Shown here: positions 19,034 through 28,338 of the stretch, one piece after another
Position numbering within the stretch: the stretch's first letter is position 1
How the letters are laid out: each line of letters begins with the position of its first letter
Source: Metabacillus idriensis
GTDB taxonomy: Bacteria; Bacillota; Bacilli; Bacillales; Bacillaceae
Reading direction: 5' to 3'
Assembly: GCF_009674765.1 (NCBI RefSeq)
Contig: NZ_WKKF01000004.1
Location: 1 to 64,000, forward strand
DNA: 64,000 nucleotides
The notes under the pieces: model-generated
The model's input: only the letters and a program-made list of their open reading frames with translations
Database searches by the model: none
What the model was told of the DNA's origin: nothing
Position numbers and translations under genes: made by a program

Positions 19034-19852
19034 ATGACAGTAGAATGGATAGCAGAACGCAAGTACGAAGATATTTTATATGAAACGTATAATGGGATTG
19101 CCAAAATCTCGATTAATCGTCCAGAGGTACATAATGCATTCCGTCCAAAAACGGTAATGGAATTAATTGATGCCTTTGCTTATGCAAGAGATGACGCAAA
19201 TGTTGGGGTCATTATATTAACTGGAACAGGCGGCAAAGCATTCTGTTCAGGCGGCGACCAAAAGGTGCGCGGACATGGAGGTTATGTTGGCGAAGACCAA
19301 ATTCCGCGTTTGAATGTTCTCGATCTGCAGCGCTTAATCCGTGTGATTCCAAAGCCGGTTATTGCCATGGTGGCAGGATACGCAATCGGCGGAGGCCACG
19401 TGCTTCATATTGTCTGTGATTTAACAATAGCAGCTGACAATGCTGTTTTCGGCCAGACAGGTCCAAAAGTAGGCAGCTTTGATGCTGGCTATGGTTCAGG
19501 ATACCTTGCCCGTATTGTCGGACACAAAAAAGCACGCGAAATCTGGTTCCTATGCCGTCAATACAATGCACAGGAAGCGCTTGACATGGGTCTTGTCAAC
19601 ACAGTTGTGCCTTTAGAAAAACTAGAAGAAGAAACGGTTCAATGGTGCGAGGAGATTTTAGAAAAGAGCCCGACTGCCATTCGTTTCCTTAAAGCTGCAT
19701 TTAATGCAGATACAGACGGTCTTGCTGGCATTCAGCAATTTGCAGGAGACGCAACTCTGCTTTACTATACAACGGATGAAGCTAAAGAAGGAAGAGATGC
19801 TTTCAAAGAAAAACGCAATCCTGACTTCAAGCAGTTCCCAAGATTCCCTTAA
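19034..19852 (+). CDS. menB: 1,4-dihydroxy-2-naphthoyl-CoA synthase MenB
   Basis: Crotonase-fold Dieckmann cyclase making DHNA-CoA from OSB-CoA. 272 aa, starting [20 protein letters not shown] after AAGGAGG; the longer ORF from 18986 overlaps menH and lacks a site. Active-site blocks are [31 protein letters not shown] and the oxyanion GGGHVLH. menC and menE, whose products act just before this enzyme, lie downstream behind a terminator and an R2 copy. Confidence 0.96.
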   Translation: MTVEWIAERKYEDILYETYNGIAKISINRPEVHNAFRPKTVMELIDAFAYARDDANVGVIILTGTGGKAFCSGGDQKVRGHGGYVGEDQIPRLNVLDLQRLIRVIPKPVIAMVAGYAIGGGHVLHIVCDLTIAADNAVFGQTGPKVGSFDAGYGSGYLARIVGHKKAREIWFLCRQYNAQEALDMGLVNTVVPLEKLEEETVQWCEEILEKSPTAIRFLKAAFNADTDGLAGIQQFAGDATLLYYTTDEAKEGRDAFKEKRNPDFKQFPRFP

Positions 19853-19861
19853 ACAACCTGC

Positions 19862-19895
19862 AGCAGCTTGATGATTTCATCAAGCTGCTTTCTTA
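19862..19895 (+). terminator. Terminator after menB
   Basis: A 12- to 13-bp perfect stem AGCAGCTTGATGA/TCATCAAGCTGCT with a tiny loop, then TTCTTATAGTTT. The T-tract is weak, so read-through into menE is possible. Confidence 0.75.
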
Positions 19896-19923
19896 TAGTT
19901 TAGAATTTATTTAGTCTTTTTTT

Positions 19924-20039
19924 GCATCTATGTCTAGCGCAAGCGCCTAGATCCCCGGTCAGAACGGCTGTCGGGACCCGGCTTTTCTGTCGGAACCTTA
20001 TCTGCCTGTAGGAGCAGGCCTTAGCTTGCGCTTTTCTAA
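19924..20039. repeat. R2 dispersed repeat, copy D
   Basis: ATGTCTAGCGCAAGCGCCTAG, CCCGGTCAGAACGG, TGTCGGGACC, TGCCTGTAGGAGCAGG, ending GCTTGCGCTTTTCTAAT. Sits between the menB terminator and the menE ribosome binding site. Confidence 0.78.
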
Positions 20040-20059
20040 TATAAAGGCGGTGAACAATA

Positions 20060-21511
20060 ATGAATACAATGCCCAATTGGTTAAAGCAGCGTGCCTATTT
20101 AACCCCTGACCGAATTGCGATGATGACAGATGAGAGAACATTAACGTTTCGTGAACTGCATGAACGGACAGAACAAATAGCATTTACATATCATCAGCAA
20201 GGAATCAGAAAAGGACAGCATGCTGCAATCCTTATGAAAAACAGTATTGAAATGGCTGCTGCCATACATGCGCTTACATACATTGGGGCAACAGCCGTGC
20301 TGTTAAATACAAGATTGACTGCCTCAGAGCTTGATTGGCAATTAAGGGATTCAGAAGCAGCGTTCCTCATTTGTGATGCAGCTCTTAATCAAAAATGGGA
20401 GAATCCAAGCTGGATTACACTGGATAGCGCAGAGCTTATAACAGCAGGAACACCTTCTGTTCAATATGAACATTCATTTCAATTAGATCAGGCAGCAACT
20501 ATTATGTACACATCAGGAACAACCGGAAAACCGAAGGGTGTTCTTCAATCATTCGGCAATCATTATTGGAGCGCTGCCGGTTCCTCTTTAAACCTGGGCC
20601 TTCATCATGATGACAGGTGGCTTTGCGCCGTTCCTCTTTTTCATATCAGCGGACTGTCCATCTTAATGAGAGGTGTGATCTATGGAATGACCGTCATCCT
20701 CCATGAATCCTTTCATCCATCAAGAGCGAACCGCGAAATCATGGAGAACGGAGCAACAATCGTTTCCGTTGTGCAAACCATGCTATCTCAAATGATAGAA
20801 AAACTTGGAGAAGAAGAATATCCGGAGACTTTCAGATGCATGCTGTTAGGCGGCGGTCCGGCACCTATGCCACTATTGAAAGAATGTGAAAAGAAAAAAA
20901 TCCCTGTCTATCAAACATACGGAATGACAGAAACCTCTTCGCAAATTGTCACGCTATCACCTGAGTACAGTCTGACAAAGCTTGGTTCAGCAGGGAAACC
21001 GCTTTTTCCCTGCGAGATTAAAATTATGAAGAACAATCAGGTTTGCCCCCCTTTAACAGAGGGAGAAATTCATGTGCATGGCCCGAATGTCACGAAAGGG
21101 TATTGGAAACGTGAAGCAGACATTCATAATGGATGGCTGCAAACAGGAGATATGGGATATTTGGATGACGAAGGATTTTTATATGTTCTTGACAGACGTT
21201 CGGATCTGATCGTATCAGGCGGCGAAAATATTTATCCTGCCGAAATAGAAGCTGCCCTGCTTTCTCACCCTTCGGTCAATGAAGCTGGTGTAACAGGAAT
21301 GCCTGATGCAAAATGGGGACAGGTACCGCACGCATTCATTGCTGCAAAAGATGAAGTGAGTGAGGAAGAACTGATCGCCTATTGTTCAGCCTTGCTTGCA
21401 AAATATAAAATTCCAAAACGCATACATTTTATGAATAAGCTTCCTAGAAATGCTTCAAATAAATTAGTGCGCAGAAAGCTCGCAGAATTTCTTGGAGGTA
21501 CTTATGATTGA
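20060..21511 (+). CDS. menE: o-succinylbenzoate-CoA ligase MenE
   Basis: ATP-dependent activation of o-succinylbenzoate to OSB-CoA (ANL adenylating superfamily). 483 aa. P-loop-like TIMYTSGTTGKPKGV (about 150-164), YGMTETSSQI, the hinge YVLDRRSDLIVSGGENIYPAE and a C-terminal catalytic Lys in PRNASNKLVRRKL. Start follows AAAGGCGGTGA. Overlaps menC by 8 bp. Confidence 0.95.
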   Translation: MNTMPNWLKQRAYLTPDRIAMMTDERTLTFRELHERTEQIAFTYHQQGIRKGQHAAILMKNSIEMAAAIHALTYIGATAVLLNTRLTASELDWQLRDSEAAFLICDAALNQKWENPSWITLDSAELITAGTPSVQYEHSFQLDQAATIMYTSGTTGKPKGVLQSFGNHYWSAAGSSLNLGLHHDDRWLCAVPLFHISGLSILMRGVIYGMTVILHESFHPSRANREIMENGATIVSVVQTMLSQMIEKLGEEEYPETFRCMLLGGGPAPMPLLKECEKKKIPVYQTYGMTETSSQIVTLSPEYSLTKLGSAGKPLFPCEIKIMKNNQVCPPLTEGEIHVHGPNVTKGYWKREADIHNGWLQTGDMGYLDDEGFLYVLDRRSDLIVSGGENIYPAEIEAALLSHPSVNEAGVTGMPDAKWGQVPHAFIAAKDEVSEEELIAYCSALLAKYKIPKRIHFMNKLPRNASNKLVRRKLAEFLGGTYD

Positions 21512-22619
21512 TGTGCAGGAAGTGACCCTTCATCATCTTGATATGAAACTCGTTACCCCCTTTCAATCCAGTATTGAAACAGTTTCTAAGAGAGAGAGCA
21601 TACTAATTGAAGTACGTAATCGCAGCGGACAAATTGGATGGGGAGAAGTTGTTGCATTCTCTTCACCCTGGTACACAGAAGAAACGATTGGAACTTGTCA
21701 TCACTTGCTGAAATCATTTCTTATCCCGGAGCTGCTTGCAAAACCATTTCAAGATCCGGAAGCATTCATTGATTCTTTTTCCTATATCAGAAGAAATCAA
21801 ATGGCTAAAGCAGCAATTGAAGGTGCAGTATGGGATCTTCATGCAAAGCTTAAGGAAAAGCCGCTTGCAGCCATTTTAGGCGGTACGGCAAAGCAAATTG
21901 ATTCAGGTGTTGTCGTAGGTCTGGCCTCAATGGAACACATGCTTGAAACAATTGAGAAGCATGTCAGCGATGGATATAAACGAATAAAAATAAAAATTAA
22001 GCCTGGATTAGATGCTGTTCTGCTTCATGAAATCAGAAGCCATTTTCCGGATGTTCCCTTAATGGCAGATGCCAACTCTGCGTATACGCTTGATGATATC
22101 AGCCTTTTAAAGCAGCTTGATGAATATAATCTCTTAATGATCGAACAGCCGCTTGCTCACGATGACATTATCGATCATGCAGTTCTTCAGTCTCAATTAA
22201 AAACACCGATTTGTCTTGATGAGAGCATTATTACGCTAAATGATGCAATAAAAGCGATACAGCTGGGCAGCTGCGGCGTCATTAATATTAAGCCGGGGAG
22301 AGTAGGCGGGCTTTTTGAATCGATAAAAATTCACGATTATTGCATGAAGCACAATGTTCCCGTTTGGGTAGGAGGAATGCTTGAGACAGGGGTTTCACGG
22401 GCACATAACATCGCTCTTGCAACACTTCCGAATTTCACGATACCCGGTGATATTTCAGCATCTGCAAGATACTGGGAAGAAGATATCATTTCTCCCCCCG
22501 TTACCGTGAATAATGGGAAAATAAATGTACCTGCAGGTCATGGGCTCGGATTTGAAGTAAATCGAAGCAAATTAGCAAAATACTGTACTCATATCGAACG
22601 TTTCACTAAAAAAAATTGA
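21504..22619 (+). CDS. menC: o-succinylbenzoate synthase MenC
   Basis: Dehydrates SHCHC to o-succinylbenzoate. Enolase superfamily (muconate-lactonizing-like), 371 aa from ATG 21504 after GGAGGT. The second Lys of the KxK-like block IKIKIKP, metal ligands in MADANSAY, IEQPL and CLDESI, and Lys in NIKPGRVGG are present. Close relatives can also act as N-acylamino-acid racemases; the operon context says MenC. Followed by a clear terminator. Confidence 0.95.
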   Translation: MIDVQEVTLHHLDMKLVTPFQSSIETVSKRESILIEVRNRSGQIGWGEVVAFSSPWYTEETIGTCHHLLKSFLIPELLAKPFQDPEAFIDSFSYIRRNQMAKAAIEGAVWDLHAKLKEKPLAAILGGTAKQIDSGVVVGLASMEHMLETIEKHVSDGYKRIKIKIKPGLDAVLLHEIRSHFPDVPLMADANSAYTLDDISLLKQLDEYNLLMIEQPLAHDDIIDHAVLQSQLKTPICLDESIITLNDAIKAIQLGSCGVINIKPGRVGGLFESIKIHDYCMKHNVPVWVGGMLETGVSRAHNIALATLPNFTIPGDISASARYWEEDIISPPVTVNNGKINVPAGHGLGFEVNRSKLAKYCTHIERFTKKN

Positions 22620-22761
22620 TTTTTCTCTAGGACAAAAACCGATTTTAGCTCTGCAAAATTTGATTTTGCGGTTTTGTAAAACTTCGCTTTCCATGTTAAA
22701 ACTAAATGGAATGATGCTAGAGACATCAATTCGACAATCAGCCCTCTCTGCTTCAATCTTT

Positions 22762-22793
22762 AGCCAGCTATTTAGGTAGCTGGCTCTTTTTTT
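22762..22793 (+). terminator. menEC terminator
   Basis: Stem AGCCAGCTA/TAGCTGGCT with loop TTTAGG, followed by CTTTTTTTT. Confidence 0.92.
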
Positions 22794-22808
22794 GTCGAGA
22801 AAGAATGA

Positions 22809-22854
22809 TTGACAGAAAGATTAAAATGCTTTAAATTGTTGCATATAGGCAAAA
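22809..22854 (+). promoter_or_regulatory. mntABCD promoter with MntR box
   Basis: TTGACA (22809-22814), 17 bases, TAAATT (22832-22837). It is directly followed by GTTGCATATAGGCAAAA (22838-22854), a palindrome-like match to the MntR operator (TTTGCATNAGGCAAA type). The operator covers the start point, as expected for Mn(II)-dependent repression. Confidence 0.6.
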
Positions 22855-22927
22855 AAATTATACTCATCAACAAAACATGAAACAAGCTAACTTATTAGCA
22901 CATGACCTAACTTTCTTTCATAAAATG

Positions 22928-22944
22928 GTTTTTGCGAAGGAAAG
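22928..22944 (+). promoter_or_regulatory. Second MntR-like box
   Basis: GTTTTTGCGAAGGAAAG resembles the MntR operator TTTGCNTAAGGAAAC. It lies in the mntA leader, about 70 bp before the start codon. Confidence 0.45.
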
Positions 22945-22962
22945 TCCTTTTTTTACTCAAAA

Positions 22963-22980
22963 ATTTGCATCAGGGAAACA
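22963..22980 (+). promoter_or_regulatory. Third MntR-like box
   Basis: ATTTGCATCAGGGAAACA closely matches the MntR consensus of Bacillus mnt genes. It is followed by TTTATTGACG and lies about 30 bp before mntA. Confidence 0.55.
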
Positions 22981-23011
22981 TTTATTGACGAAGGAAAGAG
23001 GAGGAACAAGA

Positions 23012-23941
23012 ATGAAAAAGAGATTATTAATGCTGATTTCAATCATTGCCCTGTCCGTTATGATGACAGCGTGCAGCCAGGGCGCAGCAAGCGGGGATGG
23101 AAACGGAACGATCAAGGTAACCACAACAACTGCGCAAATAGCGGATGTCACAAGAAACGTTGCCGGCGACGCTGCAGAAGTTCAGTCGCTAATGGGTCCA
23201 GGAATTGATCCCCATTTATATCAGGCATCACAGGGAGATATTCAAAAGCTGAATCAGGCAGACATTATTTTTTATAACGGTCTGCATTTAGAAGGCAAGA
23301 TGGGTGAAATTTTCGAAAAAATGTCGAATGAAAAGCCTACAGTTCCAGTAGCAAGTGCCATCCCAGAAAATAAATTAATAAATGATAAAACGAACGCAAA
23401 GATACACGATCCTCATGTATGGTTTGATATCTCATTATGGATTCATACCGTTGATATCGTCGAAGAAGAACTCACTAAGCTTTCACCTGAAAATAAAGAT
23501 GAATTTGCAAAAAATGCAGCTGCTTTTAAGAAAAAGCTCCAGGAAATGGATCAATATGCAAAAGAGCAGGTTCAGACCATTCCTGAAGAAAGCAGAGTCC
23601 TGGTAACAGCGCATGATGCATTTACTTACTTTGGAAACGCCTATGGATTTGAAGTGATGGGGCTGCAGGGATTAAGCACAGATTCTGAATACGGTCTCCG
23701 TGATGTGCAAAATTTAGTCGATGTACTGGTAGACCGTGAGATTAAAGCGGTATTTGTGGAAAGCAGTATATCAGAGAAATCGATTAACGCCGTTGTGGAA
23801 GGCTCAAAAAAGAGAGACCATGATGTGGTCATTGGCGGACAGCTTTATTCTGACGCCATGGGTGAAGAAGGAACAGAAGAAGGAACCTATTTAGGAATGT
23901 TTAAACACAATATCGATACAATTGTTTCATCATTGAAATAA
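23012..23941 (+). CDS. mntA: Mn(II) ABC transporter, solute-binding lipoprotein MntA
   Basis: Extracellular manganese-binding protein of cluster A-I. 309 aa from ATG 23012 (AGGAGG site); the longer ORF from 22877 covers the MntR boxes. A lipoprotein signal ends at Cys21 (MTACSQG). Metal-ligand regions are GIDPHLYQ, DPHVWFD, a Glu/His in VTAHDAFTYFG and the distal VFVESSIS. It lacks the His-rich loop of ZnuA-type proteins, which favours Mn over Zn. First gene of mntABCD. Confidence 0.93.
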   Translation: MKKRLLMLISIIALSVMMTACSQGAASGDGNGTIKVTTTTAQIADVTRNVAGDAAEVQSLMGPGIDPHLYQASQGDIQKLNQADIIFYNGLHLEGKMGEIFEKMSNEKPTVPVASAIPENKLINDKTNAKIHDPHVWFDISLWIHTVDIVEEELTKLSPENKDEFAKNAAAFKKKLQEMDQYAKEQVQTIPEESRVLVTAHDAFTYFGNAYGFEVMGLQGLSTDSEYGLRDVQNLVDVLVDREIKAVFVESSISEKSINAVVEGSKKRDHDVVIGGQLYSDAMGEEGTEEGTYLGMFKHNIDTIVSSLK

Positions 23942-23956
23942 GGCAGGTGTTTTACA

Positions 23957-24715
23957 ATGAATCCAGTAACTGTTGAAAATTTGACAGTAGCCTATCACCG
24001 CAAACCGGTTTTGCAAGAGGTGGGGTTTGAAGTTCCGGAAGGAAAATTAATTGGAATAATCGGACCAAATGGAGCTGGGAAGTCTACTTTAATTAAAGCC
24101 GTTTTAGGATTGATTCCAGTGGCATCGGGAGAAGTTGAAATCTATGGCGATCATTATAAAAAACAGCGTAAACGCGTCGGATACGTCCCTCAGCGGGGAT
24201 CAGTGGATTGGGATTTTCCGACGAATGCACTTGATGTCGTGCTGATGGGACGATACGGCCATATTGGCTGGCTCAAGCGTCCGGGGAAAAAAGATATCGA
24301 ATTTGCCCGCGGATGTCTCGAAAAAGTAGGCATGCTCGACTTCGCTGACAGACAAATCAGCCAGCTGTCTGGCGGACAGCAGCAGCGTGTGTTCTTAGCA
24401 AGAGCACTTGCACAGGATGCAGATGTGTATTTCATGGATGAACCGTTTGTGGGTGTCGATGCAGCAACTGAAAAAGCGATCATTTCCCTTTTAAATGAAC
24501 TAAAGGCAAGACAGAAAACGGTATTGGTTGTTCATCATGATCTTCAGACAGTTGAAGAATATTTTGACTGGGTTCTGCTTCTGAATTTAAGGAAGATTGC
24601 ATTTGGTCCAACGAGTGAAGTCTTTACGATGGATAATCTTCAAAAAACATACGGAGGCAGGCTCACATTTTTACAGGACAAAAGTGTGCTTGTGGATGAA
24701 ACAAAACAGGAGTGA
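23957..24715 (+). CDS. mntB: Mn(II) ABC transporter ATPase MntB
   Basis: 252 aa cytoplasmic ATPase. Walker [10 protein letters not shown] (36-44), Q-loop VGYVPQR, signature LSGGQQQR, Walker B VYFMDEP and a switch His in VVHHD. Lies 15 bp after mntA and close before mntC, so it powers MntC/MntD. Confidence 0.95.
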   Translation: MNPVTVENLTVAYHRKPVLQEVGFEVPEGKLIGIIGPNGAGKSTLIKAVLGLIPVASGEVEIYGDHYKKQRKRVGYVPQRGSVDWDFPTNALDVVLMGRYGHIGWLKRPGKKDIEFARGCLEKVGMLDFADRQISQLSGGQQQRVFLARALAQDADVYFMDEPFVGVDAATEKAIISLLNELKARQKTVLVVHHDLQTVEEYFDWVLLLNLRKIAFGPTSEVFTMDNLQKTYGGRLTFLQDKSVLVDETKQE

Positions 24716-24721
24716 GTGGAT

Positions 24722-26047
24722 ATGATGGAAGAACTATTCTATCAATTGCAAAATCAGAATACGCAGTGGGTTCTGCTTGGAACGATGCTGCTTGGGCTTG
24801 CAAGCGGGGTTCTCGGAAGCTTTGCTCTCCTAAGGAAACAAAGTCTGATAGGAGATGCAATGGCCCATGCTGCCTTGCCGGGTGTGTGTATGGCATTCCT
24901 GCTTTACGGGTCCAAATCCTTAGTTTGGTTTCTTGTCGGAGCAGCCATTTCAGGGATGATTGCTGCATGGCTTATCCAATTTATCATACAGAATTCCCGA
25001 ATTAAAGAAGACTCAGCTTTAGGTCTTGTTTTATCCGTATTCTTTGGATTTGGAATCGTTCTGCTGACTTATATTCAGCACAACAGCGGCGGAAACCAAA
25101 GCGGCTTGAGCGATTTTATTTTCGGAAAAGCAGCTTCAATGGTCGGTCAGGATGTTCAGATCATTACTCTGATTGCAGCGATATTACTCCTTCTGACAGC
25201 TGTTTTCTTTAAAGAATTTAAGATTTTGACGTTTGACCCTCAGTTTGCAAAAGGAATTGGACTTCCAACAACATTTCTGAATGGCCTGCTCATGGTTTTA
25301 ATTGTTTGTGCAGTTGTTATCGGACTTCAGACCGTAGGGGTCATTTTAATGGCAGCAATGCTTATAACACCTGCCATCTCAGCAAGATATTGGACAGATA
25401 AGCTTGGGCATATGGTAATTATTGCTGGAATCATCGGAGGTATTTCCGGGGTAGCTGGAACTTTCCTGAGCACAACAGTAAGAGGAATGGCAACTGGTCC
25501 TCTAATAATTGTTGCAGCTACATTGCTCTTTCTAATCTCACTGATTTTTGCACCAAAACGCGGGCTGGTTTCAAAAGCGTTAAAGCAAATCAAGCTGAGA
25601 AAAAGAACATCGGTTGAACAGCTGCTTCTGTCTTTTTATGATTTAACAGAAAGTGCAGGGGGGAAATATTCTGCTGTATCCTTTTCGCTGGACGAAATTG
25701 TGAATAAAAGAAAAGCAGCCAACAGTCTTGTCAGCAGATCATTAAAAGAGCTTTTGAAAAAGCGCCTGATCATGAAAGGAGAAGGGGATAGCTGGAGGCT
25801 TACAGAAAATGGCCTGCAGCTTGCCTATCATCTTGCTTTAAATCAGCGCCTTTATGAAATGTACCTTATGCATGAAATGGAGCTTGCCCAGCTTCAAATT
25901 ACAAGCCGTGATGATGTTGATGTGGAAATGATGTCAAACGATATGAAGGATCGTTTAATGAACCTGTTAAAAGATCATCATAGAGAGCCGATGCTGCTGC
26001 CTAAGACGAAGAATAGCCTAAGCAGGAAGGAGTGGCTGTATCAATGA
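24722..26047 (+). CDS. mntC: Mn(II) ABC permease MntC with C-terminal winged-helix domain
   Basis: 441 aa. Residues 1-285 form the ABC-3 permease (about eight membrane segments; LIGDAMAHAALPGV coupling region and AMLITPAISARYW). Residues about 290-440 are soluble: LLLSFYDLTES, IVNKRKAANSLVSRSLKELLKKRLI and WRLTENGLQLAYHLALNQRLYEMYL read as a winged helix followed by a MntR/DtxR-like dimerisation segment. Bacillus MntC proteins share this extension. ATG 24722 or 24725 follows AGGAGTGA. Confidence 0.92.
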   Translation: MMEELFYQLQNQNTQWVLLGTMLLGLASGVLGSFALLRKQSLIGDAMAHAALPGVCMAFLLYGSKSLVWFLVGAAISGMIAAWLIQFIIQNSRIKEDSALGLVLSVFFGFGIVLLTYIQHNSGGNQSGLSDFIFGKAASMVGQDVQIITLIAAILLLLTAVFFKEFKILTFDPQFAKGIGLPTTFLNGLLMVLIVCAVVIGLQTVGVILMAAMLITPAISARYWTDKLGHMVIIAGIIGGISGVAGTFLSTTVRGMATGPLIIVAATLLFLISLIFAPKRGLVSKALKQIKLRKRTSVEQLLLSFYDLTESAGGKYSAVSFSLDEIVNKRKAANSLVSRSLKELLKKRLIMKGEGDSWRLTENGLQLAYHLALNQRLYEMYLMHEMELAQLQITSRDDVDVEMMSNDMKDRLMNLLKDHHREPMLLPKTKNSLSRKEWLYQ

Positions 26048-26934
26048 GTTATGATGCATGGATTTTACTGACAGGTTCTCTGGTCGGCATTACATGTGCG
26101 ATGATTGGCTGTTTCCTGATCTTAAGGAAAATGGCCATGCTTGCAGATGCAATCAGTCATTCTGTCTTGCTTGGCATCGTAGGAGCCTATTTTGTCAGCA
26201 GAAGCTTAGATGGGATTTCAATGTTTATCGGTGCCGCTGTTGTCGGATTGCTTACAGCGTTTCTAGTGCAAATATTAAATGCTAAAGGTGTTCAGTCAGA
26301 TGCTGCAATCGGAGTTGTTTTTACATCTCTCTTTGCCATAGGTGTTATCCTGCTTTCGTTATTTGGAGGAAACATCCATCTTGATGTCAATCACGCGCTG
26401 ATGGGGGAAATTACATTTGTGCCGTGGGATACGATCACCATAGCCGGTGCTGATCTGGGGCCAAAAGCAGTATGGATGCTTGGTTCTGTCTTTATCGTGA
26501 ATCTATTGCTTATCGTTCTTTTTTACAAAGAATTTAAGATTTCTTCGTTTGACCCTCAGATGGCAGTAGCAATTGGGATCCCAGTGCTACTCATTCATTA
26601 CCTGCAAATGGGGATGCTCTCGATTACAACGGTTGCATCATTTGACAGTGTTGGTGCAATTTTGGTTGTAGCCATGCTTATTGTGCCTGCATCAGCTGCC
26701 TACCTGCTGACGGATAAATTGCTTCATATGCTGATCATCAGTTCAATTATCGGAATTTTATCAGCAGTATCCGGCTACTATGCAGCAACGTGGCTGAATG
26801 TCTCGATTGCAGGGGCAATGGCTACTGCTGCAGGACTGATCTTTTTCCTGATATTTATTTTTTCACCCTCACACGGGCTGTTATCGAAGCTTCTGTCAAG
26901 AAGAAAATTTGCCTCGGCCGAAGTTAGTGAATAA
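26044..26934 (+). CDS. mntD: Mn(II) ABC permease MntD
   Basis: 296 aa, ABC-3 family, about eight membrane segments, with ADAISHSVLLGIVGAY and AMLIVPASAAYLL motifs parallel to MntC but without the soluble tail. Start ATG 26044; an in-frame GTG at 26032 lies on the ribosome binding site. Overlaps mntC by 4 bp. Confidence 0.92.
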   Translation: MSYDAWILLTGSLVGITCAMIGCFLILRKMAMLADAISHSVLLGIVGAYFVSRSLDGISMFIGAAVVGLLTAFLVQILNAKGVQSDAAIGVVFTSLFAIGVILLSLFGGNIHLDVNHALMGEITFVPWDTITIAGADLGPKAVWMLGSVFIVNLLLIVLFYKEFKISSFDPQMAVAIGIPVLLIHYLQMGMLSITTVASFDSVGAILVVAMLIVPASAAYLLTDKLLHMLIISSIIGILSAVSGYYAATWLNVSIAGAMATAAGLIFFLIFIFSPSHGLLSKLLSRRKFASAEVSE

Positions 26935-26985
26935 AATGATATGAATTGTGAATAAAAATGATTCTCATTATCAATAATAAAGAAA

Positions 26986-27012
26986 AAGGACAGCGAAAAG
27001 CTGCCCTTTCTT
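26986..27012. terminator. Terminator between mntD and the DUF1540 gene
   Basis: Stem AAAGGACAGC/GCTGCCCTTT (one mismatch) with loop GAAAA and T/A-rich flanks on both strands. Confidence 0.7.
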
Positions 27013-27171
27013 TTACAGATCATGAGGCTTAAAGGTTTTGCAGTCTGTTTCCTCGCTGCGGGAAGCAGTATCTCCTTTATGGCTGACTACATAGATGGCA
27101 TCAGCTGTACACTGATTGCCATTGCCCCAATACTCACAGTTATTGACTTCACACTTTACTTCTCTTGGCAT
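27013..27171 (-). CDS. Small cysteine-containing DUF1540-type protein
   Basis: A 52-aa ORF below usual cut-offs: ATG after a perfect AGGAGG seven bases upstream. It reads MPREVKCEVNNCEYWGNGNQ, then CTADAIYVVSH and a C-terminal TDCKTFKPHDL. The four-cysteine pattern C-x4-C-x8-C-x22-C is typical of DUF1540, a short zinc-ribbon-like family in Firmicutes of unknown function. Downstream of ythAB but separated by a terminator. Confidence 0.82.
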   Translation of the reverse strand: MPREVKCEVNNCEYWGNGNQCTADAIYVVSHKGDTASRSEETDCKTFKPHDL

Positions 27172-27242
27172 TTATCAAAACCTCCTTTAGTTTAGGGTTC
27201 AACAGTTAGTTTGCATGTTAGGCAGTTTTTCATACGCTTGAT

Positions 27243-27276
27243 AAAAAAATAAGGTGCAGCCGCACCTTATTTTTTA
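27243..27276. terminator. Terminator after ythB (bidirectional)
   Basis: ATAAGGTGC/GCACCTTAT stem with loop AGCC and T-runs on both strands. Directly follows the ythB stop on the minus strand. Confidence 0.9.
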
Positions 27277-28317
27277 TGATTCATTTTGCTTCAGATACCG
27301 TTTGTCCTTCATAAATAAGCGCCAGAAGTAAAAGAACCCTGGAAAGAGAATTGAAAATCCAACGATGTAAGTGATAAACACGGCATGGAAAGTGTTGGGG
27401 TGGGTAAAGCCATCCTGGATGGACACATCAGGATACAGCATATAAGGCAGGTGTGCCCGTCCGTATGCATAGCTTGCAAGAAAGTATTGAATGGTTACAG
27501 CTACAACCGCGATTCTAGGTCTGCCAAGCGTTCTTTTATCTTTTTGCGACGGCAAAAACAGAGCACCCCCTGCAATCATAAACATCGCAACAGATCCAAT
27601 CAGGAAAGGCAAATACTTCATCATGTTCATATAGAGCCAGTTTGCCTCAGTGCGAAGGGTCAGCATAATCAAAAAACCCATTACTAGGGATAACGGACCT
27701 AAGATTAGGGCATCACGCCTGTATACTTTGTAAGCTTCCGGTTCATTGGCCACATTTGAGTAATCAGAAAGCAGAAGCGATGACAGAAAGAGCGTGCTCG
27801 TAATCGCGAACCCGCTGAAGGCATAGGCATTTGGGCTTGTAAACAATTTGCCCAGCTGAAGCTGATGTGAACCGTTTACTACCTCAATAAACCCGCCATG
27901 AGTGATGGGCAGAACCAGCAATAAAATAGCGGGTATAATGAAACCGGAAATTCCGGAAACATAAGTAAGTGCTTTTTCATACCCTTTAGAGTAATGGGAG
28001 AATACAAGGAATCCGCTTCGAATCGCCAAAAGTAATAGGATGATGCTTCCTGGTATCAGCAAGACAGTGCCCAGAATAAACGTAGCGCCAGGGAAAAAGC
28101 TGAAAAGCGCTACGACAATAGCAACAATAAAAACATTCGTGACCTCCCAAGTAGGGGATAAATAACGATTGGCAATATTGGTTGCGTTCGTTTTTTCTTT
28201 GTTAATGTAGATCATTGACCAAAAGCCTGCTCCGAAATCCATTGTCGCCATTACAGCATAGATAAAAACAAATCCCCACACAACTGTAATGGCGAGCAGT
28301 GCATCTGTTGTAATCAT
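27274..28317 (-). CDS. ythB: Cytochrome bd-type oxidase subunit II (YthB)
   Basis: 347 aa, about eight to nine membrane segments, N-terminal AVMATMDFGAGFWSM typical of CydB-like subunits. GGAGGCG precedes the ATG. Pairs with the upstream ythA gene to form a quinol oxidase. In B. subtilis YthAB is the second bd-type oxidase, distinct from CydAB. Confidence 0.88.
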   Translation of the reverse strand: MITTDALLAITVVWGFVFIYAVMATMDFGAGFWSMIYINKEKTNATNIANRYLSPTWEVTNVFIVAIVVALFSFFPGATFILGTVLLIPGSIILLLLAIRSGFLVFSHYSKGYEKALTYVSGISGFIIPAILLLVLPITHGGFIEVVNGSHQLQLGKLFTSPNAYAFSGFAITSTLFLSSLLLSDYSNVANEPEAYKVYRRDALILGPLSLVMGFLIMLTLRTEANWLYMNMMKYLPFLIGSVAMFMIAGGALFLPSQKDKRTLGRPRIAVVAVTIQYFLASYAYGRAHLPYMLYPDVSIQDGFTHPNTFHAVFITYIVGFSILFPGFFYFWRLFMKDKRYLKQNES

Positions 28318-28338
28318 TCAAGCAACGCCTCCATTTCT

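Noticed and set aside
26959-26973. Fur-box-like TGATTCTCATTATCA
   Set aside because: Lies between two convergent genes at their 3' ends, with no promoter nearby; probably chance.
27206-27228. MntR-like sequence upstream of the DUF1540 gene
   Set aside because: TTTGCATGTTAGGCA has one base too many between half-sites compared with the boxes upstream of mntA.
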